From positions 1 to 12,144 of the forward strand of contig JAMQCK010001092.1 in assembly GCA_024196135.1 (NCBI GenBank): DNA of 12,144 nt, written 5' to 3'. Positions within the stretch are counted from its first letter, which is position 1. The number at the start of each line of letters is the position of its first letter. Position numbers and translations under genes: made by a program. Positions 1-8,385 of the stretch are shown here, one piece after another. This DNA comes from Pleurotus ostreatus/Saccharomyces cerevisiae fusant. Lineage: Eukaryota; Opisthokonta. Under the pieces are notes generated by a model, which was not told the DNA's origin, did no database searches, and saw nothing but the letters and a program-made list of their open reading frames with translations.

Positions 1-1607
1 TTGCTATCGTCCGCGAGCTTCTCGAGGGCACGATGGAGGCCAAGATCGAGGGCCATGCGCATCGCGTGGCCGCTGGGAAGCCACCCATTGGTGCTCCAAG
101 CAGCGAGCAGGAGCATGCCTGTCACTGACGTGAGCTCCCATCAATCGTTGTGTGGGCTTCGTTAGTTACCTTGTACTGCTTCCTTGCGCACAACAGGCCC
201 GAAGAGGGAGGAGCGTGCGATGCCTTGGGCCTCCTCCAAGCATTTGTAGAAGGTCGGGCTCAGCGGACCGTTGCCGCTGCGAATCTTGCCCGCGACTGCC
301 AGGATGGCGTCGAAGGTCCAGGGCGTACGTTCCATCAAGCTTTCGTACGTGTCGTACATGGGGTCAAAGAGAGGGATGAAGAGATGACATCCCGAGAAAA
401 AACTGTACATTGTGAGCCGGAATCTACGTATCGCTCGCCGGCACATACATGTTGTACAGCTCGCGTGCCTCCTGGTCGCTAACCAGGCCCTAGGATGGAT
501 TAGTGACTTCGTATAGGAGTAAATCAATCAACCTCACCTTCTCGACTACGTGCGGAAAGGCATTGCGCGGGATGGGTTCAGCGCGCTTGCGCTTCTTGAC
601 GCGATGCGCAGTAGATGGGACAGCGGCGGCCTCGGCAGCAGCATTGGCCAAGCCCTGCAGAGCCTCAATAGGGGCGTTCAAGGCCGCGCGCGGCAGGGTA
701 TCCTCAGACTCGTCGTCTGACGAAGGCGCCGTGCTGGGTACGATCCCATACGTCGCGTACTTGTGCGGCTGCGCGGAGATCAGATGATGGGGCTGAGCAG
801 GTGACCACGGGACGTACCGGGGGCGCAAAGCCAGGCAGCGGCGGAAAGTCGCCCCTAGGACGGTCGCTGTCGAAGCCGTTGCGGGGAGGATGAGAGGGCG
901 GGTACGGGCCATCGCGGGGCGGGGGGGCGGGAGCGGGAAAGAGCGGACCGGGCGGGGCCATGTTGCCGGGCGCGCCGGGGGCGGGGGGAGGTGCTGGACC
1001 ACCTTGGACGGCGTGCAGGATGCGATCGAGGGAGGTCTGCAGGCCGATCATCTGACTTTGCATAACCTGGATCTGTGTTGGCTGAGCAGTATAGATGGAT
1101 GGCGGGGGACGCACCACATATTGGTTCTCAAGGCGAGCAAGACGTCTGGGGGCGAGTCAGCATCGTCGGGGGAGCGATAAGGGGCTGACGAACTCGACGC
1201 TGGGCCCATTTAACGGGTTCAGTTTCTTTTCTGGCTTCTCGAACACGCAAGGGGTGCCGCTGAGCTGACAGCGTCTGCAGGGCGCCTGCGGTGGGCCGAC
1301 GGCCCGGTGAGCGGGGCGGGGGGAGCGATAAAGGGATTTTACTCACCTCGCCCTCACATCTGTTCTTTCCCTTGCGACAGGCAGTGCAGGCGCGGGCCCC
1401 GCGCTTGGGGATGTGCGACTGGTTGGGCTGCGACGGCGAGAGCTGCTGCTGGGGGATGCCCTGTGGGGGCGCCGGCCCGCCCATGAGATGGGCCGCCATG
1501 TTGGCGTCGCTGCCGTTCTGGCGGCGTCGCTTGTTGGGCTGGCCGTTGTCTGAGCCGTTGGAGATGGCAGAGGCGGTGGGGCTGAGGGACATGGCGCCCT
1601 CGGTCAT
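1..1607 (-). CDS. Zn2Cys6 fungal transcription factor (partial, C-terminus off the window)
   Basis: Nuclear DNA-binding regulator; target genes unknown. Exons read by hand on the minus strand: 1607-1347, 1285-1215, 1145-818, 768-538, 489-445, 402-170, 118-1. From the ATG at 1607 the six zinc-cluster cysteines fall at residues 74, 77, 84, 90, 93 and 100, an exact C-x2-C-x6-C-x5-C-x2-C-x6-C, joined cleanly across the first intron. A linker and heptad-like stretch (RLARLENQYV) follow, then a Pro-rich low-complexity region, a basic patch (KKRKRAEP), and the fungal-specific regulatory domain with DTYESL, TFDAILAVAGKI and MALDLGLHRAL, which is typical of that family. The start is uncertain. The frame stays open to an ATG at 1757, and an AG acceptor near 1642 could mark an upstream first exon; 1607 is the minimal start. 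Intron 2 needs a weak GTTAAA donor and intron 5 is only 42 nt, so those joins are less sure. The family call is firm; I cannot name an orthologue. Confidence 0.9.
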
Positions 1608-1759
1608 ATAGTCGAAGTCGGCCACGGTTGCTGCCTGCGGGGGAATCCCTCGACGTTCTGCGCTCAACAAGCTCGATACATATTTCCCGGCCACCGCCCC
1701 GGTTCCCACGTGCGCCCCCGTGCCTGATTCCCACGCTATCACGAACATCAACAACATCA

Positions 1760-2048
1760 ACCCGCCTCTTTACCTACATCACAACCGCCACCCGCTAACT
1801 CCACGGTGCCTACCTCGCTTCTCGATGATCTACGCTCGCGAGATCTGAAGTCTCTTTCAATTCCTGAAGCCCTCGCTCGTGTCCAGTAATTTTCCCTTTC
1901 TTCGTCCGTCGGCCAAATCTCGAGCTAACCCGCCCTTTACCTCGTCAGCAGCCACTCTCGTCTCCACTGCGTACATACGCGCCATAGAACGCCCTTTCCC
2001 GTCTCCTCCCGCTCTCTCTCGTGTCTAAATGAACCCTCGGACCGTTCA
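1760..2048 (+). promoter_or_regulatory. Pyrimidine-rich tract, possible plus-strand promoter/5' leader
   Basis: The plus strand is strongly C+T-rich with repeated CTCT/TTCC runs and few ATGs, as is usual for basidiomycete promoters and 5' leaders of the strand being read. It lies directly upstream of the transcription factor on the opposite strand, so it must also contain that gene's promoter. The bias suggests a divergent plus-strand transcript starting near 2030, but no convincing protein gene follows. No TATA box was identified. Confidence 0.3.
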
Positions 2049-3869
2049 ATGCTCTCCGACGCAGCTGATCTCGACTCGCGTGCCCGCGGGGCTCCATCCT
2101 CGCCTGGCGAAATAAGCTCAATAGAGAGTTTTCGACTCCGCGCGAGGGCCGCAGCACCTCTGCACCTGTCGCCCTCGGTCGCATCATCCCGGCATGAGAC
2201 GGTCGCAAATGACTTTTATGGCCGAGATGCGCGTCGATGTCGTCTGACCGCCTTCCCTTTCGGCACCGAGACGTATTCTGTCGCACGGAGAGAACTTGGC
2301 AAACTGCGCTCCGCCCTCGGGTCCTCCAAGGCCATATGAACGACGCCCCTGGCTTGATGAAGAAGCACTCGACAATAACTGACGAAGTCGGAATTCGGAC
2401 CGTACAATTGCCCCATAGTTCGCACTCGGCGAGGGACTGTGTGCTTTCCGAGGCTATCTGAGGTTATCACTGGGGCCGCACGCGTCTCAAGACCCACGGG
2501 CACCTCTTTGAACTGTGGCGTACGTGTAATCGCCTTCGCTGGTTGCAAATACAATGTCTGCGCGCGTGCTACAGAGCCTTCGAGTCCGCTGGCCCACTAT
2601 CCTGGTACTCCCCAAGGCGCTCCGCTCTCTACTGCTACGGGCCTCGTCCTCGCCGACGGCTACTTCTTTATCTTCTACTCGCATTTAGAAAGCGATTGCG
2701 TACTCGTCGCGAGACCCACCTCCTCAATGTGCGGGCCGCTGGCATTCAGACGAAGCCCCTATGGTCCTTCCTCCAACACGGGGTTCACGAAGTCCTGCGC
2801 GGCGTCCACGCTATATTGGAACCTCACGTACTGCTACGACTCGGCGCTAGCGAACGCCGTCCGCAACGTACGCACGTCTCAAAGTATAAGCTCGGAGCGC
2901 TCGGGTCGGTGCGATTTTGAGGCCACACAGGAAACGCGATACATACGCTCCTTCACCACCGTCATCTTGCCAACTGATTGCCACATAAGATTTCAAAGCC
3001 TCTTTCTCAGCCCCTGATCGCACATAAACTCCGCTAACCTAATTTTCGTAGGGACCGGAAGCCCGCGCATCTTCATTGTGGGACTACATGAGGCACTGGA
3101 AACGGCAACATAATGAAGAAGGCAGGGACAGACTGCGGATCGAACTATACACTGGATGCCATGACTACTTGGGGAGAATAGCGAACGACTGGGACGACGG
3201 AGACGGGCGCGCATGGCCGCCATGCCGAGAGCAAGCTCCTGGACCCCGCTCTCACCGTGATTTTTACCCTATCCGTGTACGACATACAGAAAAAACGAGG
3301 GTCAAGCCAACTGAGGGGCGGACGGCCGCATTACGCGACGGAGGCGAGTGGAGTACGAGAGGGAAGCGGGCGAAGTCGTGAGATGGCCAAAGTTCTGGAG
3401 CAGCGACGGTAAACACGCCGCACGAGTCGACCAACGTTGTTCGAATCACCGTGCGCAGCACTGTGGACCTGGGCAGTAGTGGAATAGATGGGTGGCAGTA
3501 GGACGCGGCCTACGAGTCGCCGGGCATGTAGCTGCCACGCACATCAGTCGCCGCCTTCCATGCCACACTTGACGAGTAGTTGCGCCTTCCCCCTGCCTGT
3601 TAGTAGTCCCGACCGGTGAGCGCGTTGCCGCGAGTGGCCTGTCGCTCTCTCTCTGGAACCGTGCTCGTTCAGTAACGCGCTTCGAACACACTGCCAACAG
3701 AATGCCCGGCATCCCCCGCAGGAAGTTCAACAAGCTCAAGGTCACGAGACGCGCACGCGCTCCGCATCATTTTACATAGAAATTGGTCGCCAAAGTTCAA
3801 TTTCGCCATGGAAGGTTGCCTTTATCGTGCTCGTTCGCCTTCCCATCCGTGGAGAGACGGTAAAAGAGC
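2049..3869. other. 1.8-kb interval without a defensible gene
   Basis: No family is recognisable on either strand. Open frames are short and compete. An ATG at 2049 opens 96 codons (to 2339). An ATG at 2554 opens 44 codons (to 2688) with an Arg/Leu/Ser-rich, acid-free sequence resembling a mitochondrial leader. The long open stretches across 2439-3017 and 2543-2920 do not begin with ATG. A branch site plus acceptor (CTAAC ... TTTTCGTAG) ends at 3051, so a spliced non-coding transcript is possible. An ATG at 3702 opens only 25 codons. GC content drops slightly relative to the flanking genes. I read the interval as intergenic or as a decayed gene. Confidence 0.4.
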
Positions 3870-3874
3870 AAAAA
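3870..3874 (-). terminator. RNA polymerase III terminator of the tRNA-Pro gene
   Basis: A run of five T on the minus strand begins two bases after the tRNA 3' end, and a second T4 run follows. This is the standard Pol III stop signal and confirms the orientation of the tRNA gene. Confidence 0.75.
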
Positions 3875-3876
3875 GT

Positions 3877-3979
3877 GGGCCCAGCCGGGAATTGAACCCG
3901 GGACCCCGTGCAATCAGTGACTCGCACAGCGAGCGGACAAAAGCCCGAAGCACGTATCATACTACTAGACCACTGGGCC
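3877..3979 (-). tRNA. tRNA-Pro (anticodon CGG) with a 31-nt intron
   Basis: Delivers proline to CCG codons. A 7-bp acceptor stem (GGCCCAG with CTGGGCC) closes perfectly and leaves a C discriminator base (C73), as in other eukaryotic tRNA-Pro. The A-box region reads GGTCTAGTAGTATGAT. The B box GGTTCAATTCC is at 3898-3888. The anticodon stem is CGTGC (3954-3950) paired with GCACG (3911-3907). The loop reads TT-CGG-G, with anticodon at 3947-3945 and a purine at position 37. The intron (3943-3913) sits at the canonical site one base after the anticodon, and T at 3912 is base 38. Removing it leaves a 72-nt tRNA. The intron contains CCG, able to pair with the CGG anticodon, as is common in eukaryotic pre-tRNAs. 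Short protein frames over this locus are chance. Confidence 0.95.
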
Positions 3980-4185
3980 AATGGTTGCAGGTGGCCTTCT
4001 TGCTGTGGGAAGGCGCATGAGTCTTCGGTCTCGAGAAAAAAAGATAAGATTATCAACTCCAGCGTTGGAAAAGCACGACCAGAGAAAAGGGGCGGAACAA
4101 AAGCGCACATCTTCCTATCGGATCTACCATCCTAAGACCCGTCTTCCAAGCTCAAGGAATGCGATTGCGTACAAATACACTTGCA

Positions 4186-5332
4186 TTACACCCAAAGGAA
4201 ATGAGTAGGCAACTCAACATCTGCCTTCGCCACAATCTCCTTCAACCCCTTCCCGCCATCCACACGCTCGAACACCTTCACCCCACCACCATTCTGACCT
4301 CCCGCAATTAGGTACTTGTCGTCGGGCCCGCCGAAGACCAGCCCCCGCAAGTGATTAAGCCCACTCCGCACCTGCGCAACGAGCTTCAGCTTCTTCGACG
4401 CGTCGACCGGCTCGAGAATGGATATGAAGTCGCCCTCCGGCGAAGGGTCGTTGCGATCCGAGACGTAGATGTAGGGCGTTGGGAATGTGGCGTTGGGCGG
4501 CGGGATGAGGAGCTCTGCGGGTAGGTTTGGTGGCGAGGCGAGAGGTATGGTGTCGAGTAGCTCAGCGTCCTTCGGCAATGGCGGCAGGTTATGAGCCGTT
4601 ACGACATCGCTCAGCTCGCAGATTGTATACAGGATACCCTCTGCAGATATGAGCGTAAGTACAGTCCCGTCTTTCAGCACTTCACAGACTTACCATATAC
4701 AGCAAAATGCCTCGGACCCGAACCCGGGGAGAATGGGATTTCGCCGCGAACGGCATACTGGCCGCCTTCCTTCTTCAATCGCCAGATCTTGTCGGCGCCT
4801 AGATCGGCGACCAGAACTTCGTCATGTTCGTGGATCTTCACGGCGTAGTGAGCGTGGGACTGCTCCTGCCGCTCCTTGTTCGGGCCTACGCCCTTGAAGG
4901 GAATAACTTGGACCGCTGAATCAACGAAGTGTGGCAGCTCAGGCGTGATAGGGAGGACCGCAAGGGCGCCTGGGAGGTACTGCGAGACGTTGTCAATGAT
5001 AGACACGTACGAGATCAGGGTACACGCACATTCGAGGCAAAGATCTCGTCCTTCGTAACCCACAGCGCGCAAGGCGCCTGTCCACCCGTCGACTTCTGCG
5101 CAACAACAGTCCCCTCCGCCTTCTCCCGATCGTACCGAAACGCCGCAACCTGCCCATCCTCGCCCTCCAGCGCAGCATAGATCAAGGTATCATCTCCCGG
5201 ATACGACGCGAGCCAGGACGGCCTGTTCCCCGCCTTCGTTGCCCCGATCTGCTCGAGGGTGCGCTTCTCGGCGTCGAACGCAAGGGTGACGATGGTATCA
5301 GTGTACGAGCCAACTAGGATGTGGTAGACCAT
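4186..5332 (-). CDS. Lactonase-family seven-bladed beta-propeller enzyme (carboxymuconate-cyclase / 6-phosphogluconolactonase-like)
   Basis: Likely cytosolic enzyme that opens or forms a sugar- or muconate-type lactone; no signal peptide seen. Three exons, 5332-5030, 4979-4694 and 4640-4186, encode 347 aa, within the usual length for the family. Introns are 50 nt (GTGCGT donor) and 53 nt (GTAAGT donor), and both joins keep frame. The ATG at 5332 is chosen because MVYHILVGSYT is the typical first propeller strand. Family landmarks are SHAH (142-145), VADLGADKI (159-166), GSGPRH (187-192), ELS (205-207) and YVSDR (255-259). The His, Arg, Glu and Arg in these motifs match the residues proposed for the active site of the Neurospora 3-carboxy-cis,cis-muconate lactonizing enzyme, as I recall that work. 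The family also contains bacterial 6-phosphogluconolactonase, so the substrate is not settled. The gene lies downstream of, and in the same direction as, the PrpF-like gene, 505 nt apart. Confidence 0.93.
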
Positions 5333-5837
5333 GGTAGGAGGGAGCAAGGATGTAGAAGGAGGATCGCGACATGATAAAGTAGCGCGTCGAGTGTGAGATG
5401 ACTGGCTGATGACAGGCCCGATAAGTCCCCGAGTGAGGGATATCGGGCAATCGGTGCGGGATCCGGACTTCGAGTGGAGGACGGAGGCAGATTAAACGCG
5501 CAGGTAGACGCCGAGTCGGAAAGCGTTGCTGAAGGCATCAGTTGAGCGCTGTCGAGGTTCACAGTAAGCAATATAGCATCCAGAGTGGGTTGTATGATTT
5601 CCTCCCCTGCGCCTGTCCATTTGTGGCGCGCAAGTCGCTGTGAAGCATAGATGATCAGCAGATCAAGCCTACAGGGCTTTGAACATCTCCGTGCCGACAT
5701 TATAGCTCGATGCAATACAAGGAGAAATACGAAGGGCAAACGTCGCTTCACGAGACCGACCGAGCTAGACGATAGCGGTCAGTGAGCAGATAGCCAAGAC
5801 GAATCGCACTTTCGGAAGCCCACCTTCCAAATCATGC
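5333..5837. other. Intergenic region: PrpF 3' end and lactonase promoter
   Basis: 505 nt between two genes on the minus strand. It should hold the 3' untranslated end of the PrpF-like gene and the promoter of the lactonase gene. A minus-strand open frame (5751-5314) has a hydrophobic N-terminus but runs into the lactonase start in another frame and resembles nothing I know, so I do not call it a gene. No clear TATA box or repeat was seen. Confidence 0.5.
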
Positions 5838-7111
5838 TTAGTAGAACACAGTTCCCTTCATCAGTATCCTTCCTGTCCTGACCACACGCGCGCTCTTCAC
5901 GGACCCATCCTCCGCAAATTCCGCCCCCACGTCCACCGTGCCACCAGGATGCCGAATCCTTACCAACCCCACATCTTCCCTCTTCTGCCTCGCACGAGCT
6001 TGCTGAACAATCCTATGCGCAATCGTGCCTTCGACGTTCGCTGCCACGCCTAAACATAGGCCGAGGGTCATGGGCACGGCCTTGTGCAGCACGCCCATCG
6101 AGAGAGCGTGTACCACGATGTCTGCGTCGTCCTCTGGCTCCGGTAGGCTCAGCATGGCGATCTTGGGTTGCGCTTGGGCGGTAGGGTCCAGCCCCATTTT
6201 GCGCGCTCCTTCTTGGCGCAAGCCTTCCAAGATACGCCCGCCAGCATCGTGTGCGCTCTGGTCTCCGCGAATATACCCTTGGAGGGGGAACAAGGAGCTG
6301 ACCTCGTCCGCGTTTACGAAGACGGTCGGATTCGTAGCATCGACGCATGACATGGACAGAGCAGACTTCCCGACCAAGGCGCTGTCCACCGACGCCCCAG
6401 TCGGGAGTAGTCTTCCCGTCCGCGCGCCCGCCGGATCGACGAAGTCTAGCAGGATTTCAGACGCTTTTCCCGGCACGCCGGCGACGGAGGCTTGCAGGAG
6501 ATCAAGTTGAGGTCGCCCGTCATCATCCACAGGGAACGTCGTGTCGATGATCTTCTGCGTGTTCGTGTTGAAGGAGCGCACTGTTCGTTTGTCGAGGCCC
6601 GAACGTCGGTCCACGAGGCCTTCGTCGAGTGCGTACGCGCCAATCATGCTCGAGAGGTTCCCGCAGTTGCCCGAGATGTCGATGGCATCGTCGCGGATGC
6701 CTACCTGAGGGATAACATCAATATAAGGAATGTCGTATACACCAGACTTACTTGCACGAACGTGTAGTCAACCTCGACGCCTTGTTCTCTCAGTTCGGGC
6801 GAAGCCGCGCCGACAACGCAAACCTTGCTCAAGCTGGACACGCCTCCGCCCATTCCGTTTAGCTGCCGACCATACTCTGGGTCTGGCGAGCCCATGATGC
6901 CGAGTAGGATGGGTTTCCACTCCGATATATCTTTAGGAAGGTCGTGCCTACGGAGGAACACGCCCTTCGACGTCCCTCCGCGAATAAACGATGCTGCAAG
7001 CCCCAGAGAGCGAGCTTGCATACTGCCAAGGCGTTGGACGGACGGTAGCAGCCTTCCCGTAGGCATATGAGCGAAGCCTTTAGTGAGGCGCACCGGTAGG
7101 CTCGCTGGCAT
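5838..7111 (-). CDS. PrpF-family isomerase (aconitate / methylaconitate / oxalomesaconate isomerase type)
   Basis: Member of the PrpF family (two-domain diaminopimelate-epimerase-like fold) that moves double bonds in tricarboxylates such as aconitate. Two exons, 7111-6752 and 6704-5838, with a 47-nt intron (GTAAGT donor, CCCTCAG acceptor), give 408 aa. The start is the first in-frame ATG; the frame opens further upstream only from non-ATG codons. Family motifs are FIRGGTSKG (42-50), GSPDPEYGRQLNGMGGGVSS (74-93), SSLSKVCVV with Lys96 (92-100) and SGNCGNLSSM with Cys134 (131-140). Lys96 and Cys134 align by context with the catalytic-site Lys and Cys reported for bacterial PrpF. The first ~38 residues carry Arg, Lys, Ser and Leu and no acidic residue before the fold, resembling a mitochondrial targeting peptide. 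The family also includes the cytosolic itaconate-pathway aconitate isomerase of Ustilago and bacterial 4-oxalomesaconate tautomerase, so the substrate is open. Confidence 0.94.
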
Positions 7112-7166
7112 GGCGAACGAATGTGATGATGGGCAAGAGACCGAGGGCGCATGACCCTGGGTGTAT

Positions 7167-7184
7167 GCGCGTGACGTCACGCGC
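7167..7184. promoter_or_regulatory. Perfect 18-bp palindrome with a full CRE core
   Basis: GCGCGTGACGTCACGCGC equals its own reverse complement and centres on TGACGTCA, the consensus for ATF/CREB-type bZIP dimers. It lies 55 nt upstream of the PrpF-like ATG, where a proximal promoter or early leader site would be expected. Binding is inferred from the consensus only. Confidence 0.6.
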
Positions 7185-7363
7185 GTTCTACGTTCCACAC
7201 GAACAGACGATGATATTGTCAGTAGAAAGAGGGAAGTTTGTGACGGGAGGGCAGCGTCAAACTGAAGGTAGAAACGATTAGAATGGAGTAAGTAAGAACT
7301 TCAGTGCTGACTGCCGTCAGAAGGAAGTTCAACTTTGGTCTTGTTTGCTTTGGACGGACCGGC

Positions 7364-7369
7364 CACGTG
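7364..7369. promoter_or_regulatory. CACGTG E-box
   Basis: A CACGTG hexamer set inside GGCCACGTGATGGCC, whose outer GGCC arms are also inverted copies. It is a consensus site for bHLH factors (Cbf1/Pho4 and SREBP types). It lies 253 nt upstream of the PrpF-like start and about 1 kb upstream of the ceramidase start, so it could serve either. A hexamer alone is weak evidence. Confidence 0.35.
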
Positions 7370-8385
7370 ATGGCCTGGTATTTTGCTCGATCGCCTCGAT
7401 CGCGTCTCTTGTCTTCCCCCATCTCCCGTCCCTTTCCTCACCTTTTATTTCTCTTCCCCGTTCCTATCCATGCGTTCTTCTGTGAAAGTCCCCATCCACC
7501 GTTCTACTCTCCCCTTCTGATCTGTGAGTACCTTTTCCTTATCTCAACAAGATGAACCTTTTGCCGCCCCAGTCGTTAGCCAAAAGGCCATGACGATCGG
7601 TCAAGCATACAGCCAAATTTTGCACCTCTGACCCTCATCCTCATATCTCGTTTCCTTCTTATACTGACTTGCCTACCCAGACATCCACTGTCTTGCAGTC
7701 GCGTCCCACATCATCCACATCGTAGCAGACCATCAAAAACTCCTGTGTATACAACAGTGAGTATACTTCTCGACCACCTCCTGATGATAAACCTTTACAC
7801 CCATTACTGGAGGCTTCGGCCGATGGGGATTACCCACACAAAAAACTAAGAACAGCCAACTGACCCCTCGTCGCTCATGCTCGTCCTGACTTCGTGCTTA
7901 CGATCCTCCCAGATGTACATATATCTACCTATGTCGAATGAAGAATACACTTTTGCCTGCATATACCATCTTACACTGTCCGTCGTTCACCATCCTCAGC
8001 AATCGACATCCTGTCAATCTGCTCCTGCTGCCGCTGAAACGGGCTGGCATCTTGTCACCCCTCCCCATGAGTCCCTTCAGCTTCATCGTGTCATTGCCAT
8101 GCAAACAAGCCCTCCCTAAATGCGTTAGATACTCGTCATACATTGTCGTCAGGCGTCTATCGCCGTCGGGGCGCTCCGCCGCCGAGGACCCCGTATATAA
8201 TACAGTCACCGTGAGATTCTGCTGTATCCGTCGCGCTCTCACCGTGTGGGCGGACGTACTGTGATACGAAGAAGGCGCGTCGAGCAGGTGGTTATCATCC
8301 CTATCACGGGCATTCCTGCGATCTGCTGACGTCGAGGGCCCAGCATCTTGCGGTCAGGTCATATAGCATTGCCCGGGGTCAGATC
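7370..8385 (+). other. Divergent promoter region with a possible spliced leader transcript
   Basis: About 1 kb with no recognised protein. The plus strand is pyrimidine-rich from 7400 to 7560. Two intron-like segments stand out: 7524-7680 (GTGAGT donor, CTGAC branch, CCCAG acceptor, 157 nt) and 7757-7912 (GTGAGT donor, CTGAC branch, CCCAG acceptor, 156 nt), separated by a 76-nt exon-like piece. A third candidate is 8211-8343 (GTGAGA donor, CTGAC branch, CCCAG acceptor). These could be 5' leader introns of the ceramidase gene or a separate non-coding RNA. The only frame after the second acceptor begins with ATG at 7913 and runs about 69 codons to 8119 without family features. Confidence 0.35.
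8194..8200 (+). promoter_or_regulatory. TATA-like box upstream of ceramidase
   Basis: TATATAA, 186 nt before the first usable ceramidase ATG. Position and sequence fit a core promoter, but if the leader is spliced from farther upstream this would be coincidence. Confidence 0.3.

Noticed and set aside
890..1180. Plus-strand Gly/Arg-rich open frame opposite the transcription factor
   Set aside because: It is the complement of the Pro-rich low-complexity exon, not a separate gene.
2439..3017. 192-codon plus-strand open frame, the longest in the orphan region
   Set aside because: It begins with GTG, the first ATG lies about halfway along, and no domain is visible; kept only as part of the possible decayed gene.
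3076..3381. 101-codon plus-strand open frame
   Set aside because: It begins with TTG; the first ATG is internal, the composition is unremarkable and nothing is recognised.
3702..3779. 25-codon ATG frame rich in basic residues, with a possible GTCACG donor
   Set aside because: Too short, and no downstream exon could be matched; the tRNA gene follows within 100 nt.
3772..4208. Overlapping open frames on both strands (for example 3772-4110 minus and 3808-4020 plus)
   Set aside because: They cover the tRNA-Pro gene, whose structure is complete; the frames are chance.
5314..5751. 145-codon minus-strand open frame with a hydrophobic start
   Set aside because: It overlaps the lactonase start in another frame, lies in its promoter and shows no family features.
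7112..7198. Upstream extension of the PrpF-like frame to 7198
   Set aside because: The codon at 7198 is GTG, not ATG, and the extension would place the CRE palindrome in coding sequence.
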